Origin: Camellia lanceoleosa
Lineage: Eukaryota > Streptophyta > Magnoliopsida > Ericales > Theaceae
Length of the DNA stretch: 64,000 bases
Reading direction: 5' to 3'
NCBI GenBank assembly: GCA_025200525.1
Contig: CM045762.1
Span: forward strand, 193,538,148-193,602,147
Below, piece by piece: positions 1-11,527 of the stretch. Made by a program: the position numbers and the translations under genes. Numbering within the stretch: position 1 is the first letter of the stretch; each line of letters begins with the position of its first letter. Under the pieces are notes generated by a model. It was not told where the DNA came from and did not search any database. It was given only the letters and a program-made list of their open reading frames with translations.

Positions 1-224
1 AGCAAGTTAATGAAGAGTTTCAAATTAGGGTTAGTGGGGTGGTTGAAGAAGATAAAGATATTTTAGGTATATTTGAAAATGGATGGTGTGTATTAAGCAA
101 AACTAATAAAGTTAAAATTGTGTTTGGTGTGCATTAAGTAAGTGATGTGCCTTGAGACTAAATGTGGTGTGTACATAGAAACATCCCACTTTTTGCCATT
201 TTATGATGGGTTTTGACTTTTGAT
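1..224. other. left flank, no gene seen
   Basis: AT-rich sequence up to the copia element at 225. I see no reading frame, RNA gene or repeat that I can name. The last five bases (TTGAT) resemble the TTGAG that follows the element at 5608-5612 and are probably its decayed target-site duplication. Confidence 0.5.
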
Positions 225-907
225 TGTTAGGGAAAATATATGATTTCCCACAAGTAAATCAATCAATGGGAATAAAAACTAATGCGGAAAAATTAAATCA
301 AAAGCAACACAAGAATTTTCACGTAGTTCCCTTAATGTGAGGTACATCCACGGGATTGAAATCTGATTCCACTAAGTTTCAAACGATTACAAACGAGATA
401 CGAATGGTCTCACAAAACCACGCTTAAGTGAATTCCAAATAATCACTAATAAACAAAGAGGAAAGACCTCACCAAATAGATGAACAAAAATCTTCAAACA
501 AGAGTTGTAGAAGACCCAAAATAATTAACTCAAATCAACTTCACCAAAGCACCTAGCCGAAGATGCACTGAAAAATTCCAAAGCTGGTAATGAACTAAGC
601 AAATCAACCCACACGGTTACTGAGGCTAAAACAAATCATGTGGCTACTGTTGCTTTGCTTTTTGGTGAAAACAATATGTATTCAAGCCATCACGATCTTT
701 CTTGCTATCTCACACACATAAACAATATTTATATATTGTTAAATCTTGGATTTGTTTTACTAAAATCCTAGTTGTTACCAAATTGAATTGGGTCTCCACA
801 AATTAGATATAATATATTAAAATATATTATACTTAAACCAAACCAAATTAAAATTCTTTAACAAACCAATTGGGTCTCAAACTCGAATAAGGAGATATAT
901 CCCAACA
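225..907 (-). repeat. 3' LTR of C1
   Basis: This 683-bp copy starts TGTTAGGG and ends CCCAACA on the plus strand. It matches 4929-5607 over its whole length, with scattered substitutions and small indels. The purine tract lies immediately to its right, which makes it the 3' LTR. Confidence 0.95.
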
Positions 908-918
908 ATTCTTCCCCT
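908..918 (-). other. polypurine tract of C1
   Basis: On the minus strand a purine run (AGGGGAAGAAT) directly abuts the 3' LTR. It is the expected primer for plus-strand DNA synthesis. Confidence 0.75.
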
Positions 919-922
919 ATCG

Positions 923-3900
923 ACTTAGGTGGAGACATCAACCATACCCGTCAAATGTTTGTCCCTCGACAAAGTCTTAGTTAATATTATCATCTGTGTG
1001 AACCTTTTCGAGTTGCAACAATTTCGAATCTAACACATCACGAATCCAATGGTATCTCATATCAATGTGTTTCGATCTCGAATGAAAAATATAATTTTTA
1101 CTCAAGTGAATAGCACTTTGACTATCACAATAAAGCACATACCTTTTTTGCTTCAAACCCAACTCTTGCAAAAATTTCTTCAACCATAACTCTTCTTTGC
1201 AAGCTTCCGTAATGGCAATAAATTCAGCTTTGGTAGTTGAGAGAGCAACACATTTTTGTAATTTAGATTGCCATGCAGCAGCTCCCCCTATAAATGTCAT
1301 CAAATACCTTGAAGTAGATTTCCTAAAATTAATATCACCAGTCATGTCAGAATCTATAAACCCATTAAGCATCGGCTTACCATCTCCAAAATACAAACAC
1401 ACCTTCGAAGTCCCTCAAAGATACCTTACAATCTATTTTACCGCTATCCAATGTTCTTTACCCGGATTAGAGAGAAACCGACTCACCACACCAACGGCGT
1501 GAGCAATATCCGGCCTTGTACAAACTATGGCATACATCAAAGAACCAACTGCTGAAGCATAAGGAATTTTCAGCATCTCTTCCTTATCTTTTTCACTTGT
1601 AGGACATTGATTCAAACTAAGCTTGAAGTGACCCGCAAGTGGACAACCGACTGGCTTTGCTTTATTCATGTTGAACCTCTCAATAACTTTCTCAATGTAA
1701 CTTTCTTGAGACAACCAAATCAGCCCCTCTTTGCGATCACGAACAATTTTCATACCAAGTATTTGCTTTGCCAGTCCCAAATCTTTCATTGCAAAAGATT
1801 TACTTAACTCTAACTTCAACTTGTTAATCATGGTAGAATCTTGACCCACAATTAACATGTCATCAATATAAAGCAAAAGAATAATAAATTTACCATCCGG
1901 AAATTTTTTCACAAACACACAATGGTCCAAAGTGGTTTTAGAAAAACCATTATTCATCATGAAAGAGTCAAATTTTTTGTACCATTACCGTGGGGCTTGC
2001 TTGAGGCCATACAAACTTTTCTTCAATTTACAAACAAATTTCTCTTTCTCTTTCTTTACAAAACCTTCTGGTTGCTCCATGTAAATTTCTTCTTCAAGAT
2101 CACCATGTAGAAATGCGGTCTTCACATCAAGTTACTCAACTTCAAGGTTCATATTTACAGCCATGCCAAGTATAATCCGAATAGAAGACATCTTCACAAC
2201 TGGCAAAAAAATCTCACCAAAGTCAATACCTTTCTTTTACCCAAAGCCTTTCACAATAAGACGTGCTTTGTACCTCAGATTCTTGCCATCATTCTTTAAT
2301 TTGAAGACCTACTTATTTTTCAGAATTTTTCTCCCCTTAGGCAACTTCACTAAATCATAGGTGTGATTTTTAAGTAAGGAGTTCATCTCCTCTTCCATGG
2401 CCTTTTTCCAATTACCTTTCTTTGCATGCTTAATTGCTTCTTGGTAGCTCTCAGGGTCCCCTTCATCGGAAATCAACACAAATTCATTGAAAGGATACTT
2501 TCTTGAAAGTTGTCGGTCCCTTGTAGATTTCCTCAACTCAAGTTGTGATGACGGTTCTTGAGTTGGATGTTCTTCCTCAATTTCTAGCTCAACTTCATTA
2601 GGATTAGCATCATCTTCTACATCTTCAATAGGTGGCTGTACATCTTCCCCATTTTCATCATCATCTAAAGATGAAGGAGATAGGTCTATGTCAATGAGAT
2701 CACTAGTTTTTGACTTCGGTTGATCACCTTTGCCAAAGTCTTCAATTGTTTGGTCTTCAAGAAACATAACATCACGGCTTCGAATGACTTTCTTGTCGAC
2801 CGGATCCTACAATCTATACCCGAATTCATCACGCCCATAGCCAAGAAAAATACATTGTCTTGACTTGCTATCAAGCTTGGACCTCTCATCCTTTGGAATG
2901 TGAACAAAAGCTCGGCAACCAAACACTCTCAAGTGCTCATAAGACACATCTTTACTAGTCCAAACTCTTTCTGGAACATTACCATTCAAAGGATATGAAT
3001 GAGACAAATTAATCACGTCAACCACTGTCTTCATTGCCTCACCCCAAAAAGATCTTGGCAATTTAGCTTGTGAAAGCAAATACCTTGTTTTTTCCACAAT
3101 GGTGTGGTTTATCCTTTCGGCAACACCATTTTGTTGAGGAGTCTTCTTAATTGTCTTTTGGTGCCGAATACCTTGGCTGCGACAATACTCATCAAATGGC
3201 CTAATGTATTCACCACCATTATCTGATCGGATGCACTTCAATTTCTGTCATGTTTCTCTTTCAGCCATGGCTTGAAAATGTTTAAATACTTTTAGAACTT
3301 GATCTTTAGTTTTTAGTAGAAAAATCCAAAATTTCCTTGAATAATCATCAATGAAAGTAACAAAATAAAATGCACCACTATGCGTTCTAACTTTTAAAGG
3401 ACCACAAACATCCAAATGAATCAACTCCAACACATTTTCTTTTCTAGAAGCAACATTTTTATGAAAAAAAAACTTTATGTTGTTTACCCGCCAAACAATG
3501 AACACAAGTTTTGAGATGTGTACCTTTCAAACCAGGTAGAAGCTCTTTCTTGAACAAAACTTGTAGCCCCTTTTCACTCATATGGCCAAGCCACTTGTAC
3601 CACAATTCGGTAGAAGTATCATCCTGAAGTGCATTGACAACACCTTTACAAATTTTTCCTTGCATCGAATAAAGTGTATGAGTATTCTTACACTTAGCCA
3701 CCACCAAAGAACCCTTTGTGAGCTTCCATATTCCATCACCAAATTTGTTGTTGAAGCCTTCATCATCTAGTTTCCCAGTAGAGATCAAATTGAGGTGAAT
3801 GTCGGGAACATGCCTCACATCTTTAAGAAACAACTTGCAACCCAAATTTGTTTCCAAGCAAACATCACCCATGCCAATAATCTTGGACAAACCTTCATTA

Positions 3901-4877
3901 CCCATTCGAACAGAACCATAATCTCCTTTGGTGTAGGTAGTGAAGAAATCAACTCGATAAGTCACATGAAAAGAAGCACCGGAATCAATCACCCAATTGC
4001 TCTCTTGGCCACAAAATTGATACAATCATTTTCACAAACGACTATGAGATCATCAGTAGTAACTGCTGTTGTGTCTTCTTGCTTCTTATCCACACTTTTG
4101 TCACGCCTTTTCTTCTTATTCTTGAGCTTTCGGCATTCCCGCTTCATGTGCCATTTCTCATGGCAATAATAGCACTCAATGTCTTTATTTGAAAAAGAAC
4201 CATCTTTTGATTTGTCACGGCTTTGATCACGACCATAAGGAGTCTTACTCCTCCCCCTTGTTTTATTTCGGCCCCTCATAACAAATGCTTCCGAATGAGA
4301 GGAACCCGTTGATTTTCTTCTAGTTTCTTCATTCAACAAGCTGCTAGTGACTTGGCCCATTGTGACAACTCCATCGGGCGCCGAATTACTAACTGTCACA
4401 ACCAAAGTCTCTCAACTTTCGGGCAAAGAACTAAGTAGCATCAAAGCCTGCAACTCATCATCAAAAATAATTTTCATAGAAGCAAGTTGGTTAACAATAC
4501 TCTTTATTTCATTCAGATGTTCCGGTATAGGGCTGCATTCTTTATATTTTAAATTAACTAACTTACGAAATAGAAAAACTTTATTTGTGGCTGATTTCTT
4601 ATCATAAAGGCCTTCTAATTTTTTTTCATAAATCATGTGTTGAAATTTCAGTAGCAACATGATGAAACATACTGTCATCAATCCATTGACGGATAACACC
4701 AACGGCTTTTTGATTAAGCCTATTTCATTCATCATCTTTCATACCCTCGGGTTTGCCACTATCACCCTCAATGGGTCCATACAAATCTTTACAAAATAAC
4801 AGGTCCTCCATTTTAGTTTTCCAAGTTATCCAATTGCTTCCATTAAAGCTAGACAAACGACCCACATTCCCCTCCAT
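923..4877 (-). pseudogene. C1 copia gag-pol, broken
   Basis: Remains of one polyprotein on the minus strand, split by stops and frameshifts. Gag starts near 4877. A CCHC zinc knuckle (C-X2-C-X4-H-X4-C) lies near 4140-4180. Protease keeps its DSGAS active site at about 3980. A His/Cys pre-integrase finger lies near 3500-3600. Integrase covers about 2810-3450 and shows the HLDVCGP, FIDDYSR and SDNGGEY blocks. Reverse transcriptase covers about 1430-2400 and keeps the YIDDM catalytic motif. RNase H covers about 940-1400, with CDSQSAI. The frame closes at a stop near 923, just before the polypurine tract. Most motifs survive but no continuous frame does, so the element cannot move on its own. Confidence 0.9.
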
Positions 4878-4914
4878 TGATTTACACAAATAAATAAATC
4901 CCAATAAATAGTAA

Positions 4915-4926
4915 GCTCTGATACTA
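4915..4926 (-). other. primer-binding site of C1 (initiator tRNA-Met type)
   Basis: Read on the minus strand, 2 nt after the 5' LTR, the sequence is TAGTATCAGAGC. It differs at one base from TGGTATCAGAGC, the usual plant initiator-Met primer site. Confidence 0.85.
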
Positions 4927-4928
4927 GT

Positions 4929-5607
4929 TGTTACGGAAAATATATGATTTTTCACAAGTAAATCAATCAATGGAAATAAAAACTAATACGGAAAAATTAA
5001 ATCAAAAGCAACACAAAAATTTTCACGTGGTTCCCTTAATGTGACGTACGTCCACGGGATCGAAATCCGATTCCACTAAGTTTCAAACGATTACAAACGA
5101 GACATAAATGGTCTCACAAAATCACCCTTAGGTGAATTCCAAATAATCCAAAATAAATAAAGAGGAAAGACCTCACCAAATAGATGAACAAAAATCTTTA
5201 AACCAAAGTTATAGAAGACCCAAAATAATTAACCCAAATCAACTTCATCAAAACACCTAGCCGAAGATGCACTTCAAAATGCCAAAGCTCCTAATAAACT
5301 AAGCAAATCAACCCACACAGTTACCGAGGCTGAAACAAATCATGTAGCTACTGTTGCTTTGCTTTTTGGTGAAAACAATATGTATTCAAGCCACTGGTGC
5401 TGCTATCTACGGCACACATAAACAATATTTATATATTGTTAACTCTTGGATTTGTTTTACTAAAATCCTAATTGTTACCAAATTGAATTGGGTTTCCATA
5501 AATTAGATATAATATATTAAAATATATTATACTTAAACCAAACCAAATTAAAATTCTTTAACAAACCAATTGAGTCTCAAACTCTAATAAAGAGATATAT
5601 CCCAACA
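4929..5607 (-). repeat. 5' LTR of C1
   Basis: This 679-bp partner of 225-907 starts TGTTACGG and ends CCCAACA on the plus strand. It lies beside the primer-binding site. Confidence 0.95.
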
Positions 5608-5684
5608 TTGAGTATATATGTAATTTCAATACTTCATTAGATAATGGTCATATAAAGTTTTGTAAACCCCTATTGTTATCTGTT

Positions 5685-5766
5685 GTGAAGGAGACCGATC
5701 CAATTTGTATGATTGATTAAGTTATTTGTAGTGAAGGAGACTGATCCAATTTGTATGATTGATTAA
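5685..5766. repeat. 46-bp tandem duplication
   Basis: The block starting GTGAAGGAGACCGATCC occurs at 5685-5730 and again, nearly unchanged, from 5731. There are two copies only. Confidence 0.8.
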
Positions 5767-6805
5767 TATAATTTGAGTTTGAGATTTATTTCTTATTGAG
5801 ACCTTATACAATACTGATCATTACAATTCATTTATAATTTTTGAAAGTGAAACTTGATGCAACCACCCACCTGCCTCAGTAGATGAATAGATAATGAAGC
5901 TTTAACCACTAAATATGATTGGTTAATTACAAACAACCACATAAACGTTGCACACGCTCACTAATCATTCCATTTTCCTTGTGATGATCATCTACCTGCT
6001 GCCAAGGAACTTCAGCCTGCAGGAAAGAGAGCTGATGATCGATAGGCTTCTTCCCGGGAAACTTCCCTCTTCCTAACCTCCAACATCAAAGATTTCCCAA
6101 CTCATGGACTCCGACAAATGATTGGAGATTAGTCAGGATTATAGATATATAAAATTTTGAAGCAAATATACGCCGTTAGACATATATAATTGAATTCAAA
6201 TACTGTTTTTGTATGCTTTTGAATTCAATAAATATTGCTCCTGTTTGCTTTTGCTTTAGAAAAGACCTAAATAATTTTGGTTAATGTCCCATAATGTCTC
6301 ATTGCAAAGAGTGGGAAGGAGGAGAGGAATCTAATGGCATTATAACAAATAAGAACATATGTATAATTTTTGTATGGACCTTTGATACCAATACAAAGCA
6401 ACATCTTGCCTCAATTGACACTTATAATTTGCTGGTAGATGCTTTTGTATTATATATATATATAATGCAAAGACAGCATTCCACAGGATACCTAAACATA
6501 TGCATTGGGTTATTATTTATCTAATTAAATTTGGAGATTCTCAAAGGTGTCATTATGCTTTATTAAATCTGTATTGCAATGCTACAATACAACCACAAAA
6601 ATTAAAATAAAAAAATTACAGAAAAGTAAAAGAAATGTAGTGGTGGTAGCATTGCATCCAGGATGAATACAATGTCTAGTGCACTTTTTTCTGAAAAAGT
6701 TTATGTTTGTTAATGCTCTCTTTCCTTTGGCGGTAAATATTTTTTTACATAGAAAATGTTTTATTATTTTTGATTGTGTCATTGAAAACTAATGTATTAT
6801 TAATT
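5767..6805. other. intergenic, no gene seen
   Basis: AT-rich unique-looking sequence. Short reading frames here (for example 6294-6524 plus) match no family I recognise and look like chance. Confidence 0.45.
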
Positions 6806-6809
6806 CTAG

Positions 6810-6915
6810 TGGTGGTGGGGTGGTCGCGATGGGGGTAGTGATGGTGACGGTGGGGGTAACGATGGTGGAGGTGGAGGTGGAGGTGATAGTGGTGTGGTAG
6901 TGGCATTGGTATGAT
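6810..6915. repeat. GTG-rich imperfect minisatellite
   Basis: A run of GGTGG/GATGG-type trinucleotides on the plus strand, ending in three exact GGTGGA units. It is low-complexity and is not counted as coding. Confidence 0.75.
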
Positions 6916-6997
6916 GTTAATTCGGAAAATGTTTTCTCCCTTTCAAAATGAAACAGTTCCACCTAAATAAATTTGTTTTTTTAAATTTTATTTTATA

Positions 6998-7609
6998 TGT
7001 GATGATACAGTTTGTTCGAGACGGAACGGGTCGAATTGATCCATGCTTCCCAAGCTAGTGTCCAAATGACCAAGCCCACAGAGGAACCTGCACAAGAGTT
7101 CAACGGGGAACGGGGAGTCCCTTAGCGAACCCTTCGACGAGCAAGTTAGCAAGAGAGGCGGTATGCAGAAATAGATTAGAGATAGAAAGCTTAATATTCT
7201 TCTTGTCTTCGACGTCTGCTTATATCCTCTGGTAATCATTTCGTTGTTCCTTCCGACCTGTCACCTTGACTGAAAGTCTATGCTCTAGCTTACCTTATTC
7301 ATGGTGAAGGCGTCCTGTCCCGACGGACAGGGGTTATCGCAATAAATGCTGTAAGGGGCTTCATTAATGGTGATGTGCAGTGACAATAACTTTATAAATC
7401 TTTGTTTGCTTATGTGGCTTGCCCTTCTCTTGCCATGTGTCTTAAAGTCATTAGTTCTTATTGTTACGTGGGGCTTCAGTAATGCTAGGCTTTAGTACTT
7501 GGGTTATGTATTGGGCCCTAAATGGTGGGCTATAATCTTTATGGGCTTACCCATGTCAATATGTAAGATATTTTGAGTTAACTTATTCGTATCAAATTAA
7601 ATCCCTACA
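6998..7609 (-). repeat. possible solo LTR
   Basis: The block is 612 bp, begins TGTGATGATAC, ends CCCTACA (TG...CA) and is less AT-rich than its surroundings. On the minus strand it has a TATA-like GGATATAAG at the right place for an LTR promoter. No target-site duplication is visible (TTATA on the left, GTCTG on the right) and there is no second copy in the window, so the boundaries are uncertain. Confidence 0.3.
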
Positions 7610-7616
7610 GTCTGAT

Positions 7617-7760
7617 TAAGCCTTTCGAAACAAGATTTTAAACCCCGTGGTCTGTGGCCTCAAGAGTTTTTGCTAGCGAGGGGAATCGAACCTAAGATCT
7701 TCGATGGAGCAAACCTCCATATTCCAAGCCTTATCCACTTGGTCAAATCCTTGGGATTAA
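7617..7760 (-). mobile_element. tRNA-derived SINE (head region)
   Basis: Read on the minus strand there is an RNA polymerase III A-box-like TGACCAAGTGGATAAGG (7729-7745). A perfect B box, GGTTCGATTCC (7682-7692), follows about 37 nt further on, which is the spacing of a tRNA promoter. No cloverleaf can be made around it, so a SINE head fits better than a tRNA gene. The poly-A run at 7783-7807 lies on the 5' side of this orientation and is not its tail. Confidence 0.55.
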
Positions 7761-8599
7761 TAAATTCATTTTTGGTCGACTACAAAAAAAAAAAAAAAAA
7801 AAAAAAACTTTTGCTATTAACTTGTTTTTGTTAGACCAAACACCAAAAAATTAACAAAATTTAATTATGATATTTTTGGGGGGGAGGTAGTTCATTTCGT
7901 TTGGCCGGCTAGAGTTGTAATATTTAATTTGTAAACCCTATCATGAGAAACACGAATGGACTGTCGGTTACAAACAGAGGAGTAATAGAACAACTTTTTT
8001 TATTATACTCTCCGGCGCTCTTCAAGTAATCCACAACTTTTTTTTTTGGAATGCTTTGACTCTTTGGCAATAACTTTACTCCTCTTTCTAAAGAAAATTG
8101 AGTTAAAGCCAAGGGGAACCATTAGAAGAAGCTTCACTCTGTCCCTTGTTTTTATTTACATTAGATTTAGATATTACATTTTTCCTTAAACTAGTTACTA
8201 GAAGACAACAATTGTGCCATGACAGTTTTGAGGCAACCAATGTTAGATGATGAAGACACAAGTCCACAATTCTAAGTACTTCATCACTTCCATGGGTATA
8301 GATTTTCATTTTTTATTTTTTTCATCTATCAAAGTAGAGTTTCACATTTTTATTTATTTTTTAAGAAAAATAAATGGTATTTTGAATAGGCATTTTATTA
8401 TAAAGTTGACTATTAAACAAAGAAGGGCATGTTAAAATGTAAGATGCATTTTGTGAGGAATTCCCATGCTGTTTCAAACTTAAGATATTAATAAGTAGGC
8501 CTAACAATTAATGGACATTAAGTTAAAACTCTCATTTATGGTGCAATCTTGTCTTGTACCTTGAGAGAATAGAGATAAATAGATAAGTGCAAACATAGA

Positions 8600-8720
8600 G
8601 AAAGGAAAAAAAGAAAAAAAGAAAAAAAGAAAAAAAGTGCACAATAACAGGGATAAGGGATTAGAATTGAACCTAGGACATCTTGAAATCAGAATTCTAA
8701 TATCATCTAAGTTATCATTT
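8600..8720 (-). mobile_element. second SINE-like remnant
   Basis: On the minus strand an A-box-like TGATAACTTAGATGATA (8701-8717) precedes a B-box-like GGTTCAATTCT (8663-8673) at tRNA spacing. T-rich TTTTTTTC units follow downstream (8605-8637 on plus as GAAAAAAA). It is more degenerate than the copy at 7617-7760. Confidence 0.4.
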
Positions 8721-9515
8721 TTTTCAAAATCTTAACAGAAAAAAAAAAAAGAAATGTTATTAGAAAATAAAACCAACAATGTTTATCAAGTTAGTTAACT
8801 AAGAAACAAAAAATGCTACTGTATAATTGTTCCCCTGCATGTACATGGAATGGCTATATGCACCCATTTTTAGCTTTGAATATTTGATAGATGCATGGAT
8901 AGAATGAGATACATGAGTAATGTTATACAAAAACTGATATCTCACAAGAAAATCAAATAGAAGAAAAAAATTTAAAAATTCATTTATATGCATTACAATT
9001 TTCAAGATAAATTAAATAAAAGTTGATAATAATAAAAAAAAAAGTTTGTTACTTTACATCTCATATTGTTAAGCAAACTTCAATTGTAGTAGTTATATTA
9101 GTAATTAATTTTCTAGCTAGCATGCATGCATTCCTTCCTTGGATTCGATGGATGTGATCGCACCTTACTTAGACAACCAATCTTTACTTTAAAACCATAC
9201 TTTTAAACTTTAAAGTTGTGTTGAGATAGATCATGTTGTTTTTTTATTCACTGTTTGGCTTGTCACATAAATCCCTTTTAGGGTGGGACCAAATGAAACG
9301 TTTTCTACAGTGAACTAATTAATTATGGAAATTAATTTAAGAAATAACCCCTAATTTTGGACCACTAGACAGCATAACTAATAGAGCACTACTACTAGTA
9401 AAACCATATGGTCAATAAGAGAATGATATGGGAGGTTAAAAAAAATCAAATTCCTTCCATGCTCTCAACAGCGCGTGTGAATGACATGTTTTTTCTTCAC
9501 AAATATAATTTGATA
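8721..9515. other. intergenic, no gene seen
   Basis: AT-rich sequence with homopolymer runs. I see nothing coding and no repeat that can be named. Confidence 0.45.
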
Positions 9516-9843
9516 GTCCTACTAGGTAGCTCGAATAATTGCGGTTCGACTAGCTTGAATTTCAAAACGACGTTGTTTTGGCCATTTTCCTCCCCTCTCT
9601 TTTCTCTCTAAAACAGAGAAGCCAAAGAAGAAAGAAGGAGAAAAAGAGAAGAAAGAGAGAAGAGGGAGGTGGAATAGCAAGAGAGGGAGCTGGAACTCCC
9701 TCCACCCACCGGCACCGCCATCAACCCTCCTTTGTGTGTAAACACAGATCTATGCTTTTCCTCCACCCACCGGCGCCACTGCGACCCTCCAACGTGTGTG
9801 TATACATAGATTTATGTATACACACATAGATCTGTATATAGAT

Positions 9844-9882
<39 letters not shown>

Positions 9883-10099
9883 CCCCCTCCTCTCCTTTTC
9901 TTCTTCTCTCTACTTCTTCCTCTCCTTTTCTCATTCTCTCTTCTTCCTTCCCTACTTTTCTCCTTCTTCAGTCTATTTCAAATAGAAAATAGAGGGGAAG
10001 GGAGAGAAAAAAAAAAATTCAAAACGACGTCGTTTAGGGCATTCGAGCCGTTCGGGGCAAAAAAATTTCGAGCTACAAAGCATTTTTTTATAATAGGAC
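9516..10099. mobile_element. non-autonomous foldback (TIR) element
   Basis: The two ends are imperfect inverted repeats. The left end has GTCCTA, GTAGCTCGAA and AAAACGACGTTGTTTT. The right end has the same blocks inverted, ending AAAACGACGTCGTTT and TAGGAC. The interior is purine- or pyrimidine-rich with a (GT)n tract and no transposase. A clear target-site duplication is missing, so the superfamily is not assigned. A second copy of the left end occurs at 11165-11240. Confidence 0.5.
9846..9881. repeat. (GT)n microsatellite
   Basis: About 17 uninterrupted GT units inside the foldback element. The reading frame across it is an artefact of the repeat. Confidence 0.95.
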
Positions 10100-10959
10100 C
10101 ACCTTGTTGACCTAATAAAATTTCTAATGTCTCTCGTCTTCTCTCTCCTCTTCTTTCACTTCTTTTTTGTGGTCAATTTTTATTTTTAATTTTTAATTTT
10201 TAATTTTTTTTTGCCATGGGAGTTTAAACACCACCTAAATTCACATAAACAATTAATGTAAAAGTATAAATCCAAAATTATCCCCTCTCAATTTCACAAT
10301 AACTTTGGCCAAAGTTATTGTGAAGTGCTCTCTTTACATGTTTAAATTCGAGTTTTTCATTCTAAATACCAGTTTCATTCATAATAATTAGTTTGTGATT
10401 TTGCTCATAAGCTCAAGTAGTAAGTTGCACCAAACACGTTGACATAAACTCTTATAAAAAATTACATATCACCATGGCCCAAGTATTTTTGCCCAAAATA
10501 TTTATTTATTTTTGTTTTGCCCAAAATAATCAAGCAAATAAGGTTGTAATAACAAAGAATTAACATTTTGGAGAAGCAATATCAACATCACAAAGTTAAT
10601 GACAATACTATTGGGAATTACATATTAATGGACAAGTGCCATAACTTAACATTTAATAATAGGAAAATGTAATATAAATTAATAAATTTTTAAATTTTTT
10701 TCTTACAAACTAATGTATCATGCAAGAAGTAAATTTTGAAATTTTAAACAAAATTTACTTTAGTAATGTGATGGATGTCATATTAGTGATGAGTTCAAAA
10801 CATTTGTAAGATTTTGTTGATTTTTTTACTTTTGAAGGTTAAAATTGTAAATTCAAATATGCCAGTAAAAATTGAATAATTCTTATAAATTAAGTTCAAG
10901 CCAAACAAGACAATTACGGTAAGGTTCTTTTATCTTAATGAAGAAATTTTAAACATTAA
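10100..10959. other. intergenic, no gene seen
   Basis: AT-rich sequence without coding or structural signals that I can support. Confidence 0.45.
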
Positions 10960-11118
10960 TGTTGTGTTTGGTTAGAGGATTTAAAGAATGATTTGGAAAG
11001 GGAAAGAAAAAAGGTATGTGAAATTAGGTGAAATGTAAATATATTTTATTCACATTTCACTTACCTTTTCTATTTTCCTTTCCAAATCCCTCCTCAAATC
11101 TCTCAATTAAACACAATA
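10960..11118. mobile_element. Tourist/PIF-Harbinger-like MITE
   Basis: A foldback of about 160 bp. The left arm begins GTTGTGTTTGGTTAGAGGATTT. The right arm, inverted, reads ATTGTGTTTAATTGAGAGATTT. A central palindrome surrounds TGAAATGTAAATATATTTTATTC. TAA flanks both sides (10957-10959 and 11119-11121), the target duplication of PIF/Harbinger elements. Confidence 0.75.
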
Positions 11119-11164
11119 TAAGTGTCAGTTAACCAATTCATGAAGAAGTAGCTTTAGATATATT

Positions 11165-11240
11165 GTCGAACAATCCCACTAGGTAGCTCAAATAAACTGG
11201 GGCTCGAGGTGTCAAAATGACGTCGTTTCAGCACCTTTTT
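11165..11240. repeat. end of a second foldback-type element
   Basis: The sequence matches the left arm of the element at 9516: CACTAGGTAGCTCAAATAA followed by AAATGACGTCGTTT, in the same direction. No inverted partner is seen before the C2 insertion at 11816, so the element may be cut or truncated. Confidence 0.45.
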
Positions 11241-11338
11241 TTCTTTTTTTTTTCTTTTTCCTTCTTCCTTCTTCTTTTCCCCTCACGCCGAAACTGGTTT
11301 GAGAGAAATAGAGAGAAACATAGAGGCGAGAGAGGGGG

Positions 11339-11527
11339 CTATATATCTAGCAAAAATGGGTGTAAATAATTTCTTGGCTTGATCTTCATTACCTCATCAA
11401 GCAAGAAATCGATGGTGGCTTCATCTTCAAGGGTGTCCTTCAAAGTGGTTCTCAAGAACTGAATGTCCAACTGAATTTGCTGGAATCCACTCCGGTTAAA
11501 GATCTGGAGACGGAAAAACTCGTGCAA
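11339..11527 (-). pseudogene. exon fragment resembling VPS51 (C-terminal part)
   Basis: A 62-codon frame on the minus strand contains FNRSGFQQIQLDIQFLR and IDFLLDEV. I recall these blocks from the C-terminal region of plant VPS51, a subunit of the GARP/EARP tethering complex at the trans-Golgi. The similarity breaks off after LLDE exactly where GTAATG, a plausible splice donor, begins. This suggests a piece of genomic DNA (exon plus intron start), not a copied mRNA. No other VPS51 exon is seen nearby, so it is a stray fragment. It lies just beside a foldback-element end (11165-11240), so capture by a DNA transposon is possible. The identification is from memory of the family. Confidence 0.45.

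Larger units (their letters stand above)
225..5607 (-). mobile_element. Ty1/copia LTR retrotransposon C1 (TNT1-like), decayed
   Basis: The element has two direct LTRs (225-907 and 4929-5607), both TG...CA, enclosing a copia gag-pol read on the minus strand. The right LTR is therefore the 5' LTR. Just inside it is a primer-binding site close to initiator tRNA-Met. Just inside the left LTR is a purine-rich tract (908-918). The LTRs differ at several percent of positions (about 93% identical by eye), so the insertion is old. The flanking target repeat is imperfect (TTGAT and TTGAG, 4 of 5). The order gag, protease, integrase, RT, RNase H is that of copia. The pol is closest in look to TNT1-94-type proteins. 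Confidence 0.95.

Noticed and set aside
1197..4169. Plus-strand frames across C1
   Set aside because: They are antisense shadows of the copia pol on the minus strand.
7617..7760. A genuine tRNA gene
   Set aside because: A and B boxes are present, but no acceptor stem or anticodon arm pairs around them. A SINE fits better.
9578..10110. Frames rich in Lys/Arg/Glu or Cys-Val repeats
   Set aside because: Low-complexity purine runs and the (GT)n tract create them.
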